From contig NC_135008.1 of NCBI RefSeq assembly GCF_051020985.1, positions 806,001 through 870,000 on the forward strand: DNA of 64,000 nt. Direction: 5' to 3'. Shown piece by piece: positions 47,846 through 61,020 of the stretch. This stretch comes from Nomia melanderi (taxonomy: Eukaryota > Arthropoda > Insecta > Hymenoptera > Halictidae). The position numbers and the translations under genes are program-made. The notes under the pieces are model-generated. The model did no database searches. It was not told the origin of the DNA and saw only the letters and a program-made list of their open reading frames with translations. Within the stretch, counting starts at the first letter, position 1, and every line of letters starts with the position of its first letter.

Positions 47846-50800
47846 ACGGGGACGCACGGAGCAGGGAAAGGAGGAGGAACGGAGTGGGTTCGCGCGCACG
47901 GAAAGACAAAAACTGGGGCCGGCTGGGTCGCGCAAGATCGCGGCTGATGCCACCGCAGGCGGAGAGCGTCGTCGGACCGGCCGGATGCTTAGAATTTCGA
48001 TAAATCTAGCTTGGCGAGCGAGCCGAGCCGAGGGAGAAAGCGACAGAACAGGGGAGAGGAAGAGTTTTTTCGAGCGGCGATGCGCGGTTTGGCCGGCGTT
48101 CAAACATTCCGCTTCTTTTCTCGACGCACTGCGAACGTTCGACGAACGGCTCTCGCGTTCCAGCGATCGGGCGCGGACTCGAATCGGGATTCGAGCGGAT
48201 CCCGAGCCGAACGGCGTCGCTCCTCGAACGAATCGACCGCGAGATCTCGGGGTCCGGAGCGGTCGGTTGTCGCCGACCGACGCCGAGGGTGATTTCCGGC
48301 GAGGAAAGTTTGAAATCGCGGCCCATCGCGCCGGCCGACGCTGGAGAACGGCGGAGGGCAGACCGGAGGAGGACATTTTGGAACGGATCCAGCACGGTTG
48401 AGCTCTCCCTTCTCCTTGAAACTTGGTCGCCGTGTTCCTCCGCTTTATCGTTTCCCTGGAAGCGATACGGTCGCGGTCCTGCGAGTCCACGGCTCCCGGT
48501 GAACCTTTCGCGCGTGTACGGCGACCACAATCTAATCGTATCGCATCGATCGGATGCCACGCGATAATACGTTGCACGACCCGTTCTCCGGTTTACGTCC
48601 GAGATCGCTCGCGGGACACGGAAGGCGAGGGAGACGCGCGCCGCGGTTCGATAACGATCAATATTTTCGTACCCGACGGGCGAACAACGACGGCGAAACG
48701 GAGCTGCTCCGCTATTAATCTGGAAAGACGAGTCCGCCGCGCCGTTTTCGCTCGCGCGGCCACTCGTTCCCGACGATCAAAGGGAACGCGCCCCGGTAAA
48801 CCGGGCTCTCCGAGCCTTCCGTTTCTTGATGGACTAATAATGCGCGTTCGTTGTTGTTCAATTGGTATTTGCGACCCACGCGTGCATCGCAACCACTTTG
48901 TTCTTCCGCCCCGACTTCCGGCGACGAATGCAAAAGTTCCCCCGCGAACGATACGCGAGCCGGAGTCCCGCGGACGTCGCGCGACGCTGCTCCTCGAGGA
49001 GGATCGAACGAAAATTCCGGGTGGAACGGATCGAGTCGGTCGTTCGTCGCGTGAAATCCGAAAGGAGAAAAGAATTTTCAACGCGTGTACTTACATATGC
49101 GAGCACCTACATGGTACGCCGTTCGTGTCGAGTCGCATCGCGTCGCATCGCGTAACCGAGAGGCGGAGCCATGCCACTCAAGGGGTCAGAGGGCAGTACC
49201 AATCGCAGCCTCGTGATAACCACTCTCGACACATGGAAGTGCGCTCACGCGCGCGCCTTCAGACGTTCAACCATTCGACCGTTCGACCGTTAAACCGTGC
49301 TCTCGAGAATTTTCCGCGTGTCTCTCTCGCGCTCTGTCTACCCCGCTGGAACCTTGATTCCCCGATGGTACGCTTCCTTCCCCCGGAACACGCTTCCCCG
49401 ATCCGAGGAGAGGAGAGGAGTCGTCTGTCGACGCGACTCTATCGCTCGGTTGAAACGTTTCGAAATGATAATCGAACGTTTCGAAACGACGCGTTACGCG
49501 CGATCCGCGTCGTTGCGATCTGCTGATCCGAAGACACTTACCGTCCTCGTCTTCGGCGCTGCCGATCGCACGCGCCGCGCGATACGGGGACGGGAAGGTT
49601 CGAAGATCACCGTTAATCCGATTCGTACGCACGCACGGACAGAGGAAGATCGCTCGACCGTCTGTTTACGTCTAATTATGCCTATTTAACGCTATTTCCG
49701 TTTACTCGCGTTCAGCCGCGCTCGCATACGTAAACGCGCGCGCAATTATCTGCGAACCGCGTAGGATCGCTGTAACAAGATTGGCTGGCTCGGATTTAGT
49801 GTCATCGCGAGCCGGATCTAGGGGCCAAACGATTTATCACCGGAATCAATCCAATCGCGCCTTCCGAGAGCAAAGCGTCGCGGGGAACGACGCGTCACGG
49901 CTCTCGCATAATCGTTCGATTTGTTTCCGTCGCTATTCGAAAACAACCGCCTCTCCCTCGGCTTTGTCGCGTATCGATTCCATTCCCCGATGGGTACACC
50001 CGGTGTATTCCGATACCGACATTTCTCTCCTCGCGTCGACTTCCAGGGCTGTGCAGTCTCTAAAGGCGAACACGCTCGCCCCGTCTCGCAAACGTGTTTC
50101 AAGTCGCAGAGACTCAAACGGCGATGCGTCAATGTCTCGAACGTCTTCACCCCATCCGCGTCTTTTCTTTTGCAGAGCCGAGGAAATCCTCCGATGGATC
50201 TGATCGAACGTCGAACGCGAAGAGGAGTACGGAGAGGAACGAAAGGACCAAAGAGGTCGCAGCCCCGCGGGGCTGAAGTTCAGCCGGGGTTGAACAACGG
50301 TCGGCAAAGGACACGCGGCGACCGTTGCGATCGTCGCGCGTTTCAACCCCCTAACGCCATCCGTGGACCGTTCCCGAAGCTCGTCCCGCTCTGCCTTATC
50401 GAGGCGTGACCCCTGCGACCCCGTTAATTCCGTACTTATCGATTCCCCTCGTTATCAATCGCGCACGATTTCGTTTCGAAGTGGGATGACACGCGCATGC
50501 ATATACCTCAGCAGCGATGTTTGATTTGTCGTCGATCTATCGGAACCAGAACGATTAAAATAAAAAACAATTTATTAACGACGATCACTATAATTACAAT
50601 ATTATATATCGCGCGTGAAAAGCAATGTTTCACTTTATACATCGTGTTCCTGGATTTTCCTTTCCTCCCTTGCGACCACTCGGAGACAATTGTTCGACCG
50701 GGCGGAGCAGGTTCGCCGGAAAGAGTCGTAACGATCGCAAAAGTCTTTCGCACGTTCGCCACTTTCTTCGGCGTAGACTTCCGGCAATGGTAAACCGACC

Positions 50801-52083
50801 GCGACGCTCGGACTCTGTCCGACGAAACTCTCCCGTTGCGTCGCATACTCGGCCGAACGCGTTGTCGTTCGAACGTTTCATGGAACAGGGCTATCGTACG
50901 CGAACGACAAACCATAGCGTATGTGATCGGACAAACCACGAGCGTGCTCGGATCGATACGAGTACAAAGATACGATAAGAGTGTTCGCGAACGGCAGGAC
51001 CGAACGGAACGTACCTAACAGCGCAACCTTTTTCAAGGAAATCCAGTGTGAACGAGCACGACGCGCCGAGAAGAAATCGTGGTCATCGACGAATCGGTTT
51101 CCCTGTTCTCGACCGATCTCCGTTCCTTTCCTGCTGTCTTCTCTTCTCTTCCTCTTCCGTTCTCCGGGTCACTCGAAGCGTCTCGGATGGACCGACCGAT
51201 GTCTCTCGCCGCGATGGCCGTGCTCGAGCGTGCGATTTTCCGATAAAAGATACGAACGATACGGACGAGGATGGCAGCGACTCGTAGCCACCTGAACGCG
51301 ATCGAGCACAGAAGCGTTTCTCTCATTCTCGTCGATCGGTCGAGGGCAGTGCTGGTTCTTGCTCCTCCGTGACACGGGTCACCGTGGATGCGTTTCGAAT
51401 GATTCGCGAAACTGGTGAACCGGAACAGCGACGGAACCGGCGCTCCATTTTTCTAAATTCTTTTAGTCGGTCCCCCGCCATCTTGCTCGAGTCTCTCAAC
51501 GAGATCCACGCGAGTGTTCGATTCGTACGATTCGGTCGCTGTTTCCGGTCGCGTTTCCCGTGTAAAATACGCTAGCGAATTCCGCCGCTCGGCCATCGAC
51601 CGATATTTCAACTAAGCCGGACACCAGCACTGCGATTCCGCTGTTTCGTAATATTTACAATGTACATCGACGACGATTACTGGCATAATCTATTGGAGTT
51701 TCTCTCGGAATACGTGTACACGGTAGACGGGAGTAGCTGGTACGCGCGGTCTCGAACACGCGCACTCTGAACGGAGTCGAGCCCTTAAATCGCGGGTGTT
51801 GTCGGACGACGCGTCTCCATTCCGTTTCGCTTCCAATCTACAATCTTCGGTATTTCGGTATTTCCGCTGCGTTTCTCTAATACGCACTGTTTTACGTCCA
51901 GGGCACCAAACACTCGCTGCATCCAAGGCATCTCGTGGCTATTGTTATTTCTTTTTTTTTTTTATTTAAACCTCTCTTTAAATAAATAAATTGCGATCGC
52001 TTCGTTTCTTTACTCGGTAGCATTGGACGTCAGAGCATATATCTGTTTTTCGACAACGAGAAAATTATTCGTTCTATTAATTA

Positions 52084-52119
52084 CTCTCTATCTCTCTCTC
52101 TCTCTCTCTCGCTCTCGCT
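52084..52119. repeat. (CT)n microsatellite
   Basis: A TC run in the convergent interval. Confidence 0.85.
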
Positions 52120-52563
52120 CATTCTCTCAATGTCTCACATACAAACGCATACGCTCACCGAAAGCAAGCTTTCACAGGTTTTCTCGGTCTCCCTCGTTAC
52201 GTCACATTCCCCTCTCGGTTAATTTCCGTTCGTCCACATGTTCCTCGCATCTTTCCCTCGTTTCCCGTTAAAACATTCACGCGGCAATTTACTCTCGTGT
52301 TCTCCTTTTCGTTTGTATCTACCGATGCAGAAAATAGTTTGGCTTCAATCGTTTAATGGATTGTTCCGTTAAAAAATTGGTTAAATGGTAGCTCGTAAAA
52401 CCTGTTCTAAATCCGGTGTCGAATCGTTTTTTTGCGAACGCGGCTCGACGGAAAAGACAGCCCCGGTTCGAGCATGGAAGTACGCTCGGTACACCGCGAA
52501 TCCTTCTCGCCCTCGTTCGCTTTAGTCGCGGCGTATTTAGAAAAATACTTTGTCCGAACGGAT

Positions 52564-52606
52564 AGATCTAGATCTAGATCGTCGTTATAGATATATCTAG
52601 ATCTAG
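52564..52606. repeat. Self-complementary AGATCT array
   Basis: TAGATCTAGATCTAGATC on the left and GATATATCTAGATCTAGG on the right are inverted around a short GTCGTTATA spacer. The sequence can form a long hairpin or cruciform. Confidence 0.7.
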
Positions 52607-53496
52607 GCCGTTGTAAACGCAAACGATACCGCGCCGGTTGCCGCCTCCATACTCGAGACTGGAAGCGTTCGCGGAACTGCTGGCACGAAACTAATTCCCC
52701 GCGAAGGACGTCTATAGTAACGCGTTTACGAAATAGTTGATCGTCAACGGATACACGCCGAATCGTACGAGCAAAGAGTGAAACGTTTATACAAGTACTG
52801 TTAGCCGGAACGCGCGCGCGGTACGACGTCTCTAGCGTGCGCGATACGTAGGTACCACTGTACGTATCCTTACATATGTTATCTAGCAACTTTTACAATT
52901 AGTATTAATACTACTACCGTGGTGCCCTGGCTGTCGGCGAACTACAAACGCACAAGCGCTAAATCGTTCACGGTGCTAGATTCGAATCAAAACTATATCG
53001 CTCGACAAAATACGCAAGACGGAACATGCGGTGCACTATTTTCATCTTTCTCTCGTTTCGTGCATAGGACATTTCTCGCGCGATTCGAATGAACATTCAC
53101 GCAAATTCGTCGAAACGATTCCCCTCGTTTCGAACGACGATGCTGCGTCGCGCGTCAACTCGATCGGGCCAGATCGGATCACGTCGATTCGGATTCGGAT
53201 TTCGATTCGGATCGAATCATTTCGAACCTAGGATGATCAGCGAACGCGCGTTTCTTCCGAATTTTAAATCTATTCTTCAGCGAAATCAATAGAAAAGCTA
53301 TATACCAAACACGAATCGATTTCGATCGGCACGAGAATATCTCTCGGTTCTCGATCGTTCTCTTCTATCTTCTTCCTTACTGCCTACGTCGTATCCAGAG
53401 TTGGGAAATTTTCTTCTCTCTGTTTGATCGCTCGTTATCGATTGGGCTGTATGCTTGGAACGCGTTAGGAACCTTGATAAGGCAACGAACGAGCCC

Positions 53497-53498
<2 letters not shown>

Positions 53499-53535
<37 letters not shown>

Positions 53536-53536
53536 T
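53499..53536. repeat. (TG)n microsatellite
   Basis: About 18 TG units with one GG interruption. Confidence 0.9.
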
Positions 53537-54718
53537 TCTTTTTTTCTTTTCTTTTACGAGACGAGTCCTCTTCCAAGTTTAGCGCTCGTTCATGCTTCTT
53601 ACGATTCTCGTCTAATCTCGTCTAATTTCACGCGCACGAAAGCATTTTCAGTGATTCTTTGGTAAGAGAGAGACCCGGTGCCCGTATGATTCTCCTTTTA
53701 CGCATCTCAAATCGTTTTATCCCTGTATCGATTCGTCGCAATTCTAGCTTTATTCGACGCTTTACATCGTACGTTGATATAGAAGATCGCAAAGCACAAA
53801 AATCTCGCAAAAGCTCGTGCCGCGTGGTTCGCTTCGCAATCGTACCGCTATCGAATTTAGTTAACGTCCAACGAACCGTGCCGTCGCGGGCACGTAAATC
53901 AAAGGTTTCTCCCATGGTTTGCTACGCGATGGGTATAAATTTCAAACAGCCGCGCGACCGGGAATGTACGAAAAGGAAACTCGAACGTTTGAGAAAACTA
54001 GAAACAATACGCGACCGGATGATCGTCGAATGTCGGGGAAACTAATTAGATACGTTGATATTGATCATTACCGCGTAATTTCGCGTATGACAACTAATCC
54101 CGGACAATAGCTCTCGAATAGTGCGAAATCTATGACACGCGTTTAACATCGAGAAATATCGAAATTTTTTAGGACAAACGTAGGGATGATCGAGTAGAAT
54201 ACAACATTCGTAAAGATCAGTATTTGTTAACAGACAAAATAGCAATTTGTATACAAAACTTTCTCCAAACAATTTCATATCACAGCACTAGCTATAAATA
54301 CAACGTTGGAAAGAGAGCTAAATAGGAGAGCCGAGCCAATGTTACGTTAAAAGGACGAAAGAACGCATCGAATGAAATTTTGCGCAAAAATTGCATGCAC
54401 TGCGAGAATCATCGGACCGAGGCTCCATCTTGCTTTTCCCATTAATATTTTCACGACAGAGAGCTTAGTATGCTGCGCATCGAAGGTCAGATAGAAACAA
54501 TTTGCCGAGAGCAAAACGGAAATAATTTTTCACAGTCCTTTGTAGCAAAAACAGCCGCAGACATTTCGCTGCGGTCTATTAAATGCTTCGGTTCTTCTAT
54601 ATCACATGTGCATCAATTTTCGCACTTGCTCGTTTACAAAATGTTGTTCACTTAGTTCTTAGTTCTTTTTTTTTCTACAGACAAAGACGCGACGCGATAT
54701 TTAACACGCCAATCGTTA

Positions 54719-54821
54719 TTGTCGTCGTCGTCGTCGCTGTTGTCATCGTCGCTATCGTCATCGTCGCTGTCGTCGTCGTTGTTGTAGTAGTCGTCGCTGT
54801 CGTCGTCGTCGTCCTCTTCAT
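54719..54821. repeat. (GTC)n/(GTT)n trinucleotide repeat, imperfect
   Basis: About 34 triplets of GTC, ATC, GTT and GCT in one register, 290 bp beyond the trc stop and possibly inside its 3' UTR. In the trc transcript it would read as GAC/GAT/AAC-rich RNA. The poly-Val frame on + is an artefact. Confidence 0.85.
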
Positions 54822-54840
54822 CTGCCTTCTGTTATTTTTC

Positions 54841-55109
54841 TTGCATTTAATAGCGCGATCGTCACATCACATGTGTGTATATATACATAGACATACGGTG
54901 TGTGTATATATGTATACATATACGCAGAGACAAGAACGAATCACCCTCTGATGATTGACCATGCCGTATACGGAAAGTAGAACGGATCAACCATCCATTC
55001 GTGATGTCGTCGATGACAGCGGAGGGTGCGGATGATGTACCAAGGCCGGAATAGCAGCTGCGTCAGATTGCTGACTGCCGGTCGTAACCGAACAAGGAAT
55101 AGGGTGTTG
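54841..55109 (-). other. trc: Start of the trc 3' UTR
   Basis: Directly follows the trc stop (TAG at 55112-55110). The reverse complement of 54846-54851 is ATTAAA, a usable but non-canonical poly(A) signal. A longer 3' UTR reaching the AATAAA near 51966-51961 is also possible. Confidence 0.4.
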
Positions 55110-57283
55110 CTATTTCTTGGTCGGCGTACCCCGTTGGGTTAATCCTTCGAAACGTTTGAACGTATAATTTATGAATACCCAGTCCTTGTAATTCACTTCT
55201 CCGTCCTGAGGCATCGGCGCGGATGCTAGAATCGCCAAGAAAGTCGATCGTTTCAGTTTCTATTTCAATCGATTCGTTCAGCGACAGGGACAAAGCAAGT
55301 TTTGCGTACTTACGTATCTCTAATTTTACATCCGGGAATTCGTCGAAATTTGAGGTGTCGTCAATGGAACGTACCTCGACCGGAATCGCGGCCGGTCTCT
55401 CCCTGATATGTTCCCAATCAACACCGCGGAAGAACGGCGCTAACTTCAGCTCTTCGATACCTCTTTGCGCACCTAAAACACCATGGAAATCGTCAGCCGC
55501 CGCGCGCGTGCCTAACCGAACGTAATCGTTTCGAAGCGCTATGTAACATTCACGTAACAGATGAATCGAATTCTTGTCCTCTTTTCTTTTCACTTTGAAC
55601 AACATCATCGTGATATTCACCTAATCTTCTGTCGGCTTCGCAACAAAACCTGATTATAGTGTCCTTAGCTTCCTCGCTAATGGGAATTTCCGGCGGAAAT
55701 ACCAAAGTCTCTCTCCAATTCATTACTTTTCTGTACGTCTCTTGCGGATTCTCGCTGCAGAACGGAGGATAACCTGAACGAGAGGAATGTACAGAATTGA
55801 AGGCACAATTTAAAAATAGAATAAGCTACAGAGAAGTCAAGTACACGGAGTCGACTGATTACCTATTAGCATTTCGTACATGATTACCCCCAGAGACCAA
55901 CAATCGCAAGCTGGCCCGTAACCAGTCTGCAAAAACACTTCTGGAGCTATATAATCGGGCGTCCCCACCGTGCTATAGGCCAGCGCTCTTCTGTTTCGTT
56001 TCCAGCTCTCGGCTCTCCTTTTGCTGTCCCTCGCTCCGCCGCTGCCGCTGCCGCAGGACGTCACTGTACGAAAAAATACGCCGAATGACGAGCGCCGTGT
56101 CGTTCGCGTAAACGCGTTCCCGAGTTCTCATCGGAAACCCGGCACAGAATACTCACTGAAATCAGACGGTTTCGCCTGACTGAGATCTCTGTAGAAATCG
56201 GTTCTGTGCGACTTCTTCAGTCCCGTGCACAGCCCAAAATCGGAAAGTTTAATATGCCCCCGTGCGTCCAGCAACAAATTGTCCGGCTTGATGTCTCTGC
56301 GGGAAAAGCGAGCGTCATCGAAACGAAGGGAAGAGGCAGGACTTACCGATTGTTCGCGCTTACCTGTGAATAAAACCAAGCTTATGAATCGAGTCGATCG
56401 CCAAAGCCGTCTCGGAAATGTAAAATTGCGTGCATTCCTCGGAAAGCGTATCCTTCTTCATCAGCAGTGTCATCATATCACCTGGAATCACACGATAGAC
56501 GAAAAATGGTAGACCGAGATAATCCGACCATGTTCGTTGAAAGAATGCTTACCGCCCGGAAGAAACTCCATTATCAGATAGAGGTTTATAGGATCCTGAA
56601 AGCTGTAGTACATTTTCACAACCCACTGATGATCCGCTTCCACCAGGACATCTCTTTCAGCTCGGACGTGCGCCACTTGCTCCTTCTGCAGCATATCGGC
56701 TTTTCTCAGAATCTTCATGGCGTAGACGTGTCCGGTGTCCTTCTTCTGCACGAGTCTCACCTATTCCGATCGGCAAAGTGCAGGTTAATTCGAGGTACAG
56801 TTGGATTCGATTCGATCGAGAGATTCGCGAGCGGTAAGACGGAAAGACGAGAACCTACCTCTCCGAAGGCGCCTCTGCCGATCACTTTGAGCGGCTCGAA
56901 GTCTTCCACGCCGAGTCTGGAGCGCTTCAGACGAAGGAACTCGGTCTCCTTCTGAGCGTGCTGCAGCCGCTTCTCTTGCTTCTGTTGCTCCGAGAGCCCT
57001 TCATCTTTCAATGATTCCTCTAGCTTCGCGAGCCTCTGCTTGCGCTCGATGTGCTGGGCTATCAGATTACTATAGTAATTCTCCAACGTCACCTGACCAC
57101 GTAAATGCAAATATAAGTGGAGCGTGCGTGCGTGCGCCGGGGCGAGGGGGGAACCGCGAGAGAAACGGCGAAAATCCGGGGGGGGTATCGAAGAAACGCG
57201 GAAAACTCGAGCCTCACCTTGGCCTTCGTAGCCTTGTCCAATGTGTGGCCGCTAAATCGAATCGTGCTCTCCGTGGCCGCCAT
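55110..57283 (-). CDS. trc: Tricornered (NDR/STK38-family) serine/threonine kinase, complete, nine coding exons
   Basis: Exons in coding order: 57283-57218, 57092-56859, 56760-56553, 56481-56364, 56296-56157, 56063-55863, 55773-55621, 55472-55314, 55225-55110; all join in phase into 464 residues. NDR kinases, bound by Mob co-activators, act with Furry to shape wing hairs, bristles and dendrites. Landmarks: N-terminal Mob-binding region (about 1-85, VTLENYYSNL); glycine loop GRGAFGEV (about 93-100); ATP lysine in YAMK at 116; HRDIKPDN with catalytic Asp 210; DFG 228-230; basic autoinhibitory insert KRRAESWKRNRR; activation-loop Ser 286 (AYSTVGTPDY); hydrophobic-motif Thr 448 (FINYTFKRF). Introns are short (about 67-150 nt). 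Cys 310 replaces the Trp I expect in ACDWWSLG. Start chosen by homology: MAATESTIRFSGHTLDKATK matches insect Trc. Length is nearly that of the fly protein as I recall it (463). Confidence 0.95.
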
Positions 57284-60200
57284 CTCCAACACCCCTGTAA
57301 CATGCGTGCAAAACGAGGTCAGGACAGTGTCGCGCACCAGTCTCCAGAGCCGAGGTGATCTCGCGCCACGACACTGACACGGATCCTTCCGCGCTGGATT
57401 CTCTTTCCGTGAAAACGCCGGCGCGACGATCGGAAAAACATTTCCAGATTCGCGTCGACCCGACTTGTCGCTTGTGCCAGCGCATCCTTCCGATGCCTTC
57501 ATGCTCTTTCTTACTCTACTACTTCCGAAAATCGTGGACACGCTGAAATTATCTTTAAAACAGACGCGTTTCTCTGGAAGACAGTCGGGATGACAACGAA
57601 TTGAGTGGCTTAGAAGCCAGCACGGTTTTCGAATGGAGTCAATAATATTCTTTCTAGTTATTTAAGGATTTGTTTCTTTGTGCCTTCTGGATCGGGAAGG
57701 CCTTGTTTTTATAGCTTCTGAGTACGCTGTGTAATAATTATATATTAACAGATCTACCGAGAAGTTTACCTGACTTTTTCAAATTTCTTCGTGAGAGCCA
57801 CAATTATGCAGTCGTTACGATTTCAATTGGGTATATATCGATTTAGGTATTGCTACATCAGATTCCTTAATCATTTCTCAAGTGTCTACACCATTTCGGT
57901 AATTACGAAGGAAATGAGGGTCAGGGATGGGTCAACCTTCGACGAACTGACCATTCGAATTGAACGCTGCAGGCACGTCGGCAGCTTTTCGCGTAAGGTT
58001 ACGGTGGATTCATCGGAAGGACACTATTTTCACGTTCCACGCGCTCGCCCTCGAGCCGTATTTCGCGATCCGATCCACGCGGAACTAGGGAGTAGGTACA
58101 ATGACGTCACGCGCTGATTACATTACGGATTACAAGGCCGCATTAAACTATTTCAGAAGCCTTACTCCGCGAGGCTCTGTTGCGTTCAGTCTGCAAATAA
58201 AAGGTAACGTAACACGCGAGGAATGTGCAACAAGGAACAAAAGAATTCTGGAAAAGGACGAATTGCCCCTACCAATGCGAAACCAGCTTTCACGCGTTTA
58301 ACACCTCGACTGCCGAGTAAACACTCGTCGAAACTCCCATGCGGTCGGAACAGATTCCTTAATAAAGCAGTTACTAAGGAACCAAGGAAATGAATATTCA
58401 AGTTTACGTAAAAAACCGGTGTCACCGAAATGTGGGCGACGTGGCAGTCGAAGTGTCGAGAGAGCTGAAAAAACAGTCGTTGTCGTTATCACTGGCATTG
58501 TTATTATCGTTATCGTTGTTTTTATCCATTAGCCATTAGACATTGACCTTGGATTATCGTAGTCGGTTGCCATCGATGATTCATCCATTCAGCGGATCGG
58601 CGTTAGATCGAAAGAGAGCGAAAACGAATGGAAGGAGGAATACTGTTAAACGAATACGCGCGGTGAGCAAAACAACGGATACTCGGCCAACGTCGACTGT
58701 GCGGCTTCCGCGCGACAGTAATTACGCAAACATGATTCCGAAAGCTTTGATAAGGGAACCGAAAAAAGTACGCTCCGCGCGACGTCCGATACTCCTCGGA
58801 CACCATGTATCGAGCGATACTGTCGTATTCTTGGAATTCAACGAGACATGTTCCCTTCGAGTCCTTCCGAAGGATCGGTTTTAATTGGGTTGCTTAAATT
58901 ATTTCAACGGAAGATATTTACGGAAACGATTCCTGACGGGAGCGTCGATCGGAAAAGCGAAAGAAACTACGGTTCCGAGTGGAACTGTCGTGCCTCAACG
59001 AACGATATTTACGGGAACGATCCGGAGACAGAGTTCGTTTAAATCCGTCGCAATTACGGAGCCAGTCGGCACGGCCGTGTTCTGTCATTCCGAGTGTCCG
59101 CGCGGTGAAACGTCTAGAAAAAGCCTGGACGAACAAGCGGGCGAGTACGGCGACCATCGAGGAGGGCATGAGTCACCTATGCAAGCGTAGGCGTCGATGG
59201 TAACGCGCTTATCGCTGCGAGTGCTTTTAGAAATTATTTACGTTCAACGATCGTGTAAATAATGGAAGGCGTGCTGCTGCTCCTCGAGCGGCTCGCGTTC
59301 AATGCGCCTCTGCCCGAATCGAAACGGAACGGAACGGAACGAAGCCGAGCGAAGCGGAACGGAACCAAACGATGCGGTCCTATCTGTAATTGCATGTACG
59401 GTCGCTAAGTAATTGCGAGAAACTCGTACTCTGCCGTGTAATGGAACATTCGGAGAGTCACTTGGCTGTGTATTTTCGTGCGTGTCACTTCGAGTCATCG
59501 ATCAAGAACGACCACCTCAACCGTTCTATCCGAGGGCGTCCAACCCCTCGGCTACGGCAGAATTTTGCGTCAGCGCGCATTTCTGAGGAAGCGTATCGAA
59601 ACACCGGATTGGACCGAATCGAGCCAATTGAATTGATCTATGCCAGCCGCAATTATTGCCGATATTTTACGCCTATGGGCGCCAACGGCGCACCGAAAGC
59701 AAATTTTTCAAGCGCCTGTGGCCGCCGACGGTTGCCAAGGGGTTAATCTGCGACCGTTATCGATCGTTCGTGACGATCGATTAGATTCAAAGAGGCGACT
59801 GTCGTCGGACGAATTTTTACCGAAAACTTTGTCTAACCTTCGGGACGGTTCTCCAAGGTGAAACGGATATGGAGCAACGTCGTTTTAAAGCGGTTGGAAC
59901 AGTCGAATCCCTTCGGTTCGCGCAACGAACCTCTTTCGACTCGTCCCGTGTATTTCTGTTAATTACCAGGACGGAGGCAGCGGCGTACCATCGCGGAGAA
60001 CTGGAACGACGTCTCAAAGGATCGTTTTCCACTAATTAATAATTAAGACAATGCGTGCGCGCAAACAACGACGGCGATAAATTTTAATGGCTCGCGTATT
60101 GATTTTCCCCGGTGGCGGCGAACGGGAGAATTCAGCGCGTGCCACGTCGGAATCGGACAAACGGTACATTCACCTACAAACCTGCACGGTCGTACGATTT

Positions 60201-60972
60201 CATGAGCGGAGATTACGAGATTTCCGAAACCCGCCTCGATTTCGTCCCCCGCGGAACCGCGCGGACGTGGGTAGGTCCTCGGGACGAATGTGCCGCTGGA
60301 AAAAACGGCAACGATCCACTTTCTCGGCGCGACCGATATGCTTGCTCGATCGGAATATCGGAAAGTCGAGGAGGGTGGCGAACGTGGCTGTACTTAGGTG
60401 TAACGGCGCTGTTCGTAAAGACTTCCTTCCTTCTCCTTTTCCGTTTCCTCGTTCCGTCGTTTCGGCGTCGATCGTTCACGGACACAGTTGCGGAAGACGT
60501 TCGCGAGTCGACATCGAACCGTGCGAGTCCACGATCCACGGGGTAACTCGATCGAGCTTCGCAGCGAGCTCCGATTGTGCAGGCTGCACGAGGAATGCCG
60601 CTCTCGGGCGACAGTTCGCCGGCGATTTTGGGAAATAGGCGAAACCCGGCGACCGGGATTAAACGGGAAGATTACTTTGGAAAGTAGGGCGAGTTCGAAA
60701 CGCGCGTTTGCACTGGAACGCCACTCTTCCATAGTCCGTTGAGCGCGATCCTCTATCGTTGGGACGTTTGCGACTTCTCTGACGGTTTAGGAGGTATTTA
60801 AAGGGTCGGGAAGTACGTTTCGTTTCGGGAAAGGAAAACGTTGCGTCGGATAACACCGCATTCCTGTCGCTCTCCCCGCGTCTTTGATTGTGTTCATCGT
60901 TCTATCGCATTCGCTTAACCGCTTGTGATTCGAGGAAAAGTAAAGTAAGGCATAGCTTATGGTTACGACGTT

Positions 60973-61020
60973 GCAATTGAAATTGAAATTGAAATTGAAA
61001 TTGAAATTGAAATTGAAATT
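60973..61020. repeat. (AAATTG)n hexanucleotide repeat
   Basis: Eight nearly perfect units, AT-rich within a GC-rich neighbourhood. Confidence 0.9.

Larger units (their letters stand above)
46451..54840. other. Convergent interval between svp and trc
   Basis: No protein family is recognised on either strand. It is mixed AT- and GC-rich sequence with a ratchet-like TTTCAG|GTAAGT (46788/46789), tandem and simple repeats (47798-47845, 52084-52119, 53499-53536, 54719-54821) and a palindromic AGATCT array (52564-52606). TTTATT beside a T-run at 51950-51966 is a possible minus-strand poly(A) signal for a long trc 3' UTR. Confidence 0.6.

Noticed and set aside
48423..49526. 367-codon open frame on + in the convergent interval
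   Set aside because: Arg-rich with no recognisable motif; frames of similar quality overlap it on both strands.
54583..54951. Val-rich membrane-like frame
   Set aside because: Produced by the GTC/GTT trinucleotide repeat at 54719-54821.
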